DNA of 64,000 nt from JAGQPD01 sp020426865. GTDB taxonomy: Bacteria; Planctomycetota; Planctomycetia; Pirellulales; Pirellulaceae. The position numbers and the translations under genes are program-made. The notes under the pieces were generated by a model, which saw only the letters and a list, made by a program, of their open reading frames with translations, was not told the DNA's origin and did no database searches. The stretch lies in contig JAWKTN010000010.1 in the NCBI GenBank assembly GCA_041399065.1, positions 124,001 to 188,000 of the forward strand, written 5' to 3'. Each line of letters opens with the position of its first letter. Positions within the stretch are counted from its first letter, which is position 1. Shown one piece after another: positions 61,145 through 64,000 of the stretch.

Positions 61145-63907
61145 ATGAACCGCCGATCCCACCCCGTTTCCACCTGTTGTTCGTCTTCGCCTGACAATCC
61201 TAGGTGGATGAAAGCTCTGGCGAGCCGGGGGGCGGATGCGTCCCTTAGGGTTGTTTTATTCCTACTTGCCGCGAGCTTGTTGGTTGGCACGGGGCGGGCG
61301 GATGAGCTGGGGGGGGAACAATGGGAAGAGGCCCATGTCTGTCGATTCCACGAAACGAGCAGCTACGCGGCTGCGTCGTCCGATGATTCCGACCCGCTGA
61401 AATACGCTCCCGATCGGGAGGTTGACATCGTGCACATCAAGTTGGATGTGACCCCCGATTTCGATAAACGCACCGTAGAGGGGACGGCCGCGATCCAATT
61501 TCGCCCCATTGCTAAACCACTGACTCAGCTGCGGTTAGATGCCGTAAATCTAAACATCAAAAAAGTTCGAGCATCGGCCGAAGTGGACGATTTCAGTTCG
61601 ACGAGCGATGCTCTGACGGTCGTCTTCCGACACCCGATTTCGGCCGACACCGACGGATGGTTGGAAGTAGACTACTCCGCCGAGCCGCGGCAGGGGCTCT
61701 ATTTTCGTACTCCAGCAATGGGGTATCCGAGCACCGACACGCACATCTGGACGCAGGGCGAGGCACACGAAGCACGGCATTGGTTCCCTTGCTACGATTA
61801 TCCCAACGAACGTTCGTCCACGGAAGTGATCTGTCATGTTCCCGTCGCCATGACGGTGCTGTCCAACGGTGAAAAAATATCTGAAGAAGCTGATTCGGGG
61901 ACCAATCTCAAGGCGGTCCGGTGGCGACAAGACAAGCCTCATGTGGCCTACCTGATCTGCCTGGTGGCAGGGCATTTCGAAAAACTGGAAAAGCGCCATC
62001 GGGATATTCCCCTGGCGTATTACGTGCAGCCATCCTTGGCACCCTACGCGAAGAACTCGTTTCGCGATACTGACGATATTATGGCGTTTTTTGAGCAGGA
62101 AATAGGAGTGCCATTTCCGTGGAATAAATATTACCAGGTCACGATACAGGACTTTACCGCCGGTGGCATGGAGAACACGACCCTGACCACTTTGACCCAT
62201 AATACGCTGTTCGACGAGGCCACCGAGAATATTCACTCCAGTCGAGGACTCGATGCCCACGAAATGGCCCATCAGTGGTTTGGCGACTACGTCACTTGCA
62301 AGGACTGGAGCCATCTGTGGTTGAACGAAGGGTTTGCGACTTACTATGCCCACCTGCATGAAGGGCATCAATTCGGACCCGACGCCTTGAAGTATAGTTT
62401 GTATCAGGATGCCAAACGCAGTGTCCTGACCCATGGCAACGACGATAAGGCAATCGTCTACCGCAAGTACGGTAACGCTATGGAACAATTCGACTATCGT
62501 GCGTATCCCAAAGGGAGCTGGGTGCTCCATATGCTTCGCTGCCGGTTGGGGGAGGACCTCTATCGCCGCTGCGTTAAGACGTATCTCGAACGCCATGCAT
62601 TGACCAGTGTCGTCACGGAAGACCTCAATGCGGTGATCGAGGAATTGAGTGGCGAAAGCTTCGATCGGTTCTTCGATCAATGGGTCTACCACCCCGGTCA
62701 CCCGGACCTGAAGGTCTCCTACGATTGGAATGCTGCCACCAAGTTGGCCAAGGTCACCGTGCAGCAGACTCAATCGGCGGAACATGCGGTTCCTGTATTC
62801 CACTTCGACACCAAACTACGGTTTATTGTCGATGGCAAAGCGGTCGATCATCTGATCGAAGTGCGCCAACGAAAACAGGAATTCCATGTTCCCCTTAATG
62901 GCCAGCCGACGATCGTACGATTTGATCCCGAGTTCACTTTGCTGGCCCATGTCGACTTCAATAAGAGCGACGCGTTCTGGTTCGCCCAATTGAAGCAAGC
63001 CGACGATGCCATGGGCCGCGTGTTCGCCTGCGAACACCTGGCCGATCGCAAGACAAAGGCGTCAGTGGAAGCATTGGAAGCAAGCTTGAACGACGATCCT
63101 TTCTACGGCGTACGGATCGCGGCCGCCAGTTCGCTGGGAAAGATCCATACGGACGACGCGTTTGCGGCCCTACAGGCCGGGCTTGACGATCAAGACGCAC
63201 GAGTCCGTCGTGAAGTCGCCGATGAACTCGGCAAATTCTATCGGACAGAGACGCCCGATCTGTTGGAGAAGATCGTGACTCGCGAGGCGAACCCAGCCAT
63301 TCGCGCCGTGGCCCTCCGTGCGTTGGGCCGATTTCACGGGCCGCGAACGAATCAACTATTGGTGGCAAACCTGGAGGATCAATCGTTTCGGCACGAACTA
63401 GCCAACGCCGCAATTGACGCCATGGAAAAGCTCGACGATCCACTCTTCGTGCCCCATCTGATGAAACACCTGCAAGAACACACGGATCGCCTTTCGGCGC
63501 GGGACTTAGGGCAGGCACTTCAAACGTTAGCACAGTTGCAGCGGGATGCGGACGACAAGAATCAAGTGCGAGAATTCCTGCAGTCGAAACTTACCGACTC
63601 ACGTCGGCAAATCCGAGCCGCCGCTGCTCGCGCCTTGGGGTCCCTCGGAGACCCGCGCGCGATCGCTGCGCTGGAAATTGTCACCGATACCGAACCACAC
63701 GATAGCACCGCCAACGCCGCTAAATCCGCCGTCGATCGCCTACGTCAGGAAAAGAAGGTCGTGCCCGACGAGGTCGTCGAGCTGCGCAAATCGGTGGCCG
63801 AGCTGCAGAAGGACAAGGATTCGCTCCGCAAAGATATCGACGAACTTAAGTCACAACTGGAAGCGATCCAGTCCAGCGTCAAGCCGGCAACGGACGAGAA
63901 ACAATAA
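61145..63907 (+). CDS. M1-family aminopeptidase with C-terminal HEAT-like repeats
   Basis: A 920-residue protein with a signal peptide or anchor (about 30-52; LRVVLFLLAASLLVGTG). The M1 domain has the exopeptidase motif GGMEN (about 340) and the zinc site HEMAHQWFGDYVTCKDW (372-388), with the third ligand Glu395 in WLNEGFATYY. It therefore keeps the residues needed for aminopeptidase activity. After the catalytic region (about 620), HEAT-like repeats follow (ASSLGKIHTDDAFAALQAGL, RAVALRALGRFHGP, AAARALGSLGDPRAIAALE). The end is a charged coiled coil (VVELRKSVAELQKDKDSLRK). It probably trims peptides outside the cytoplasm. It is divergent from the EamA gene; 100 bases between the starts hold both promoters. 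Confidence 0.93.
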   Translation: MNRRSHPVSTCCSSSPDNPRWMKALASRGADASLRVVLFLLAASLLVGTGRADELGGEQWEEAHVCRFHETSSYAAASSDDSDPLKYAPDREVDIVHIKLDVTPDFDKRTVEGTAAIQFRPIAKPLTQLRLDAVNLNIKKVRASAEVDDFSSTSDALTVVFRHPISADTDGWLEVDYSAEPRQGLYFRTPAMGYPSTDTHIWTQGEAHEARHWFPCYDYPNERSSTEVICHVPVAMTVLSNGEKISEEADSGTNLKAVRWRQDKPHVAYLICLVAGHFEKLEKRHRDIPLAYYVQPSLAPYAKNSFRDTDDIMAFFEQEIGVPFPWNKYYQVTIQDFTAGGMENTTLTTLTHNTLFDEATENIHSSRGLDAHEMAHQWFGDYVTCKDWSHLWLNEGFATYYAHLHEGHQFGPDALKYSLYQDAKRSVLTHGNDDKAIVYRKYGNAMEQFDYRAYPKGSWVLHMLRCRLGEDLYRRCVKTYLERHALTSVVTEDLNAVIEELSGESFDRFFDQWVYHPGHPDLKVSYDWNAATKLAKVTVQQTQSAEHAVPVFHFDTKLRFIVDGKAVDHLIEVRQRKQEFHVPLNGQPTIVRFDPEFTLLAHVDFNKSDAFWFAQLKQADDAMGRVFACEHLADRKTKASVEALEASLNDDPFYGVRIAAASSLGKIHTDDAFAALQAGLDDQDARVRREVADELGKFYRTETPDLLEKIVTREANPAIRAVALRALGRFHGPRTNQLLVANLEDQSFRHELANAAIDAMEKLDDPLFVPHLMKHLQEHTDRLSARDLGQALQTLAQLQRDADDKNQVREFLQSKLTDSRRQIRAAAARALGSLGDPRAIAALEIVTDTEPHDSTANAAKSAVDRLRQEKKVVPDEVVELRKSVAELQKDKDSLRKDIDELKSQLEAIQSSVKPATDEKQ

Positions 63908-63921
63908 CAAGCAGTACCAAC

Positions 63922-64000
63922 ATGATTCGTTCTTTCTTGACGGTAGGGGCATTCACCGCGATGTTCCTGGGTAGTACTCAATGGGGCACTGCTGTTGCTC
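63922..64000 (+). CDS. Start of an exported protein (cut by window end)
   Basis: Only 26 codons are visible. They read MIRSFLTVGAFTAMFLGSTQ and continue to an AVA-type cleavage context, a plausible signal peptide. The gene starts 14 bases after the aminopeptidase stop, so it may be in the same transcript. Nothing can be said about the mature protein. Confidence 0.6.
   Translation, partial: MIRSFLTVGAFTAMFLGSTQWGTAVA

Noticed and set aside
61550..62803. 417-codon minus-strand frame inside the aminopeptidase gene
   Set aside because: Antisense to the intact M1 domain with its zinc site; no protein-family features.

Overview
The window looks like the chromosome of a planctomycete, most likely Pirellulales or a close relative; this is inferred from gene content, not from a marker gene. 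The pointers are a DUF1549/DUF1553 protein, a surface protein with a planctomycete-style LEARMVLS N-terminal motif and cadherin-like repeats, a giant FecR/VIT/vWA/TPR protein beside an ECF sigma factor, a WD40-bearing Ser/Thr kinase, many signal-peptide-bearing carbohydrate and esterase genes, and weak or absent Shine-Dalgarno sites at many starts. I see no rRNA, tRNA, CRISPR array or replication origin.

Layout. 1-12 kb: the N-terminal part of a DUF1549/DUF1553 protein (minus strand), then an ECF sigma factor overlapping a 3220-residue membrane-anchored protein that probably includes its anti-sigma domain. 12-17.6 kb: a glutaminase-A-like secreted protein, a HAD hydrolase and an MsbA-type ABC exporter, all on plus. 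18-27 kb: a cadherin-like surface protein with a glycosidase-like barrel converges on a 1994-residue polytopic membrane protein. 27-33.8 kb: a sigma-54 activator with an unusual upstream region, a Ser/Thr kinase with WD40 repeats, and an outer-membrane beta-barrel protein. 34-38.2 kb (minus): a PQQ-like propeller, an Nramp-related transporter without the metal-binding motifs, and an SGNH hydrolase. 38.3-45.5 kb: the NfnAB/SudAB flavoprotein pair, DinB, a small protein, bestrophin, TatA and a GH36-like glycosidase.

45.8-51.7 kb is accessory DNA: an Rpn nuclease with its catalytic core deleted, an IS200-like/RAYT-type transposase between two clusters of short repeats sharing one core, an IS1182-like transposase fragment, a perfect 19-bp hairpin, a second transposase fragment, and a complete IS701-like element that splits a cadherin-like gene remnant.

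51.7-64 kb: a three-gene minus-strand set (esterase fused to two NIPSNAP domains, a membrane-anchored protein of unknown function, a concanavalin-like secreted protein), a Tat-exported TIM-barrel isomerase-like protein, ATP-dependent PEP carboxykinase, a small membrane protein, a DapF-fold protein with both catalytic cysteines changed to serine and coupled to an EamA exporter, a large M1 aminopeptidase with HEAT-like repeats, and the start of another exported protein. The items most worth following are the cysteine-less DapF homologue, the motif-less Nramp homologue, the ECF/giant-protein pair, and the transposase with its shared flanking repeats.
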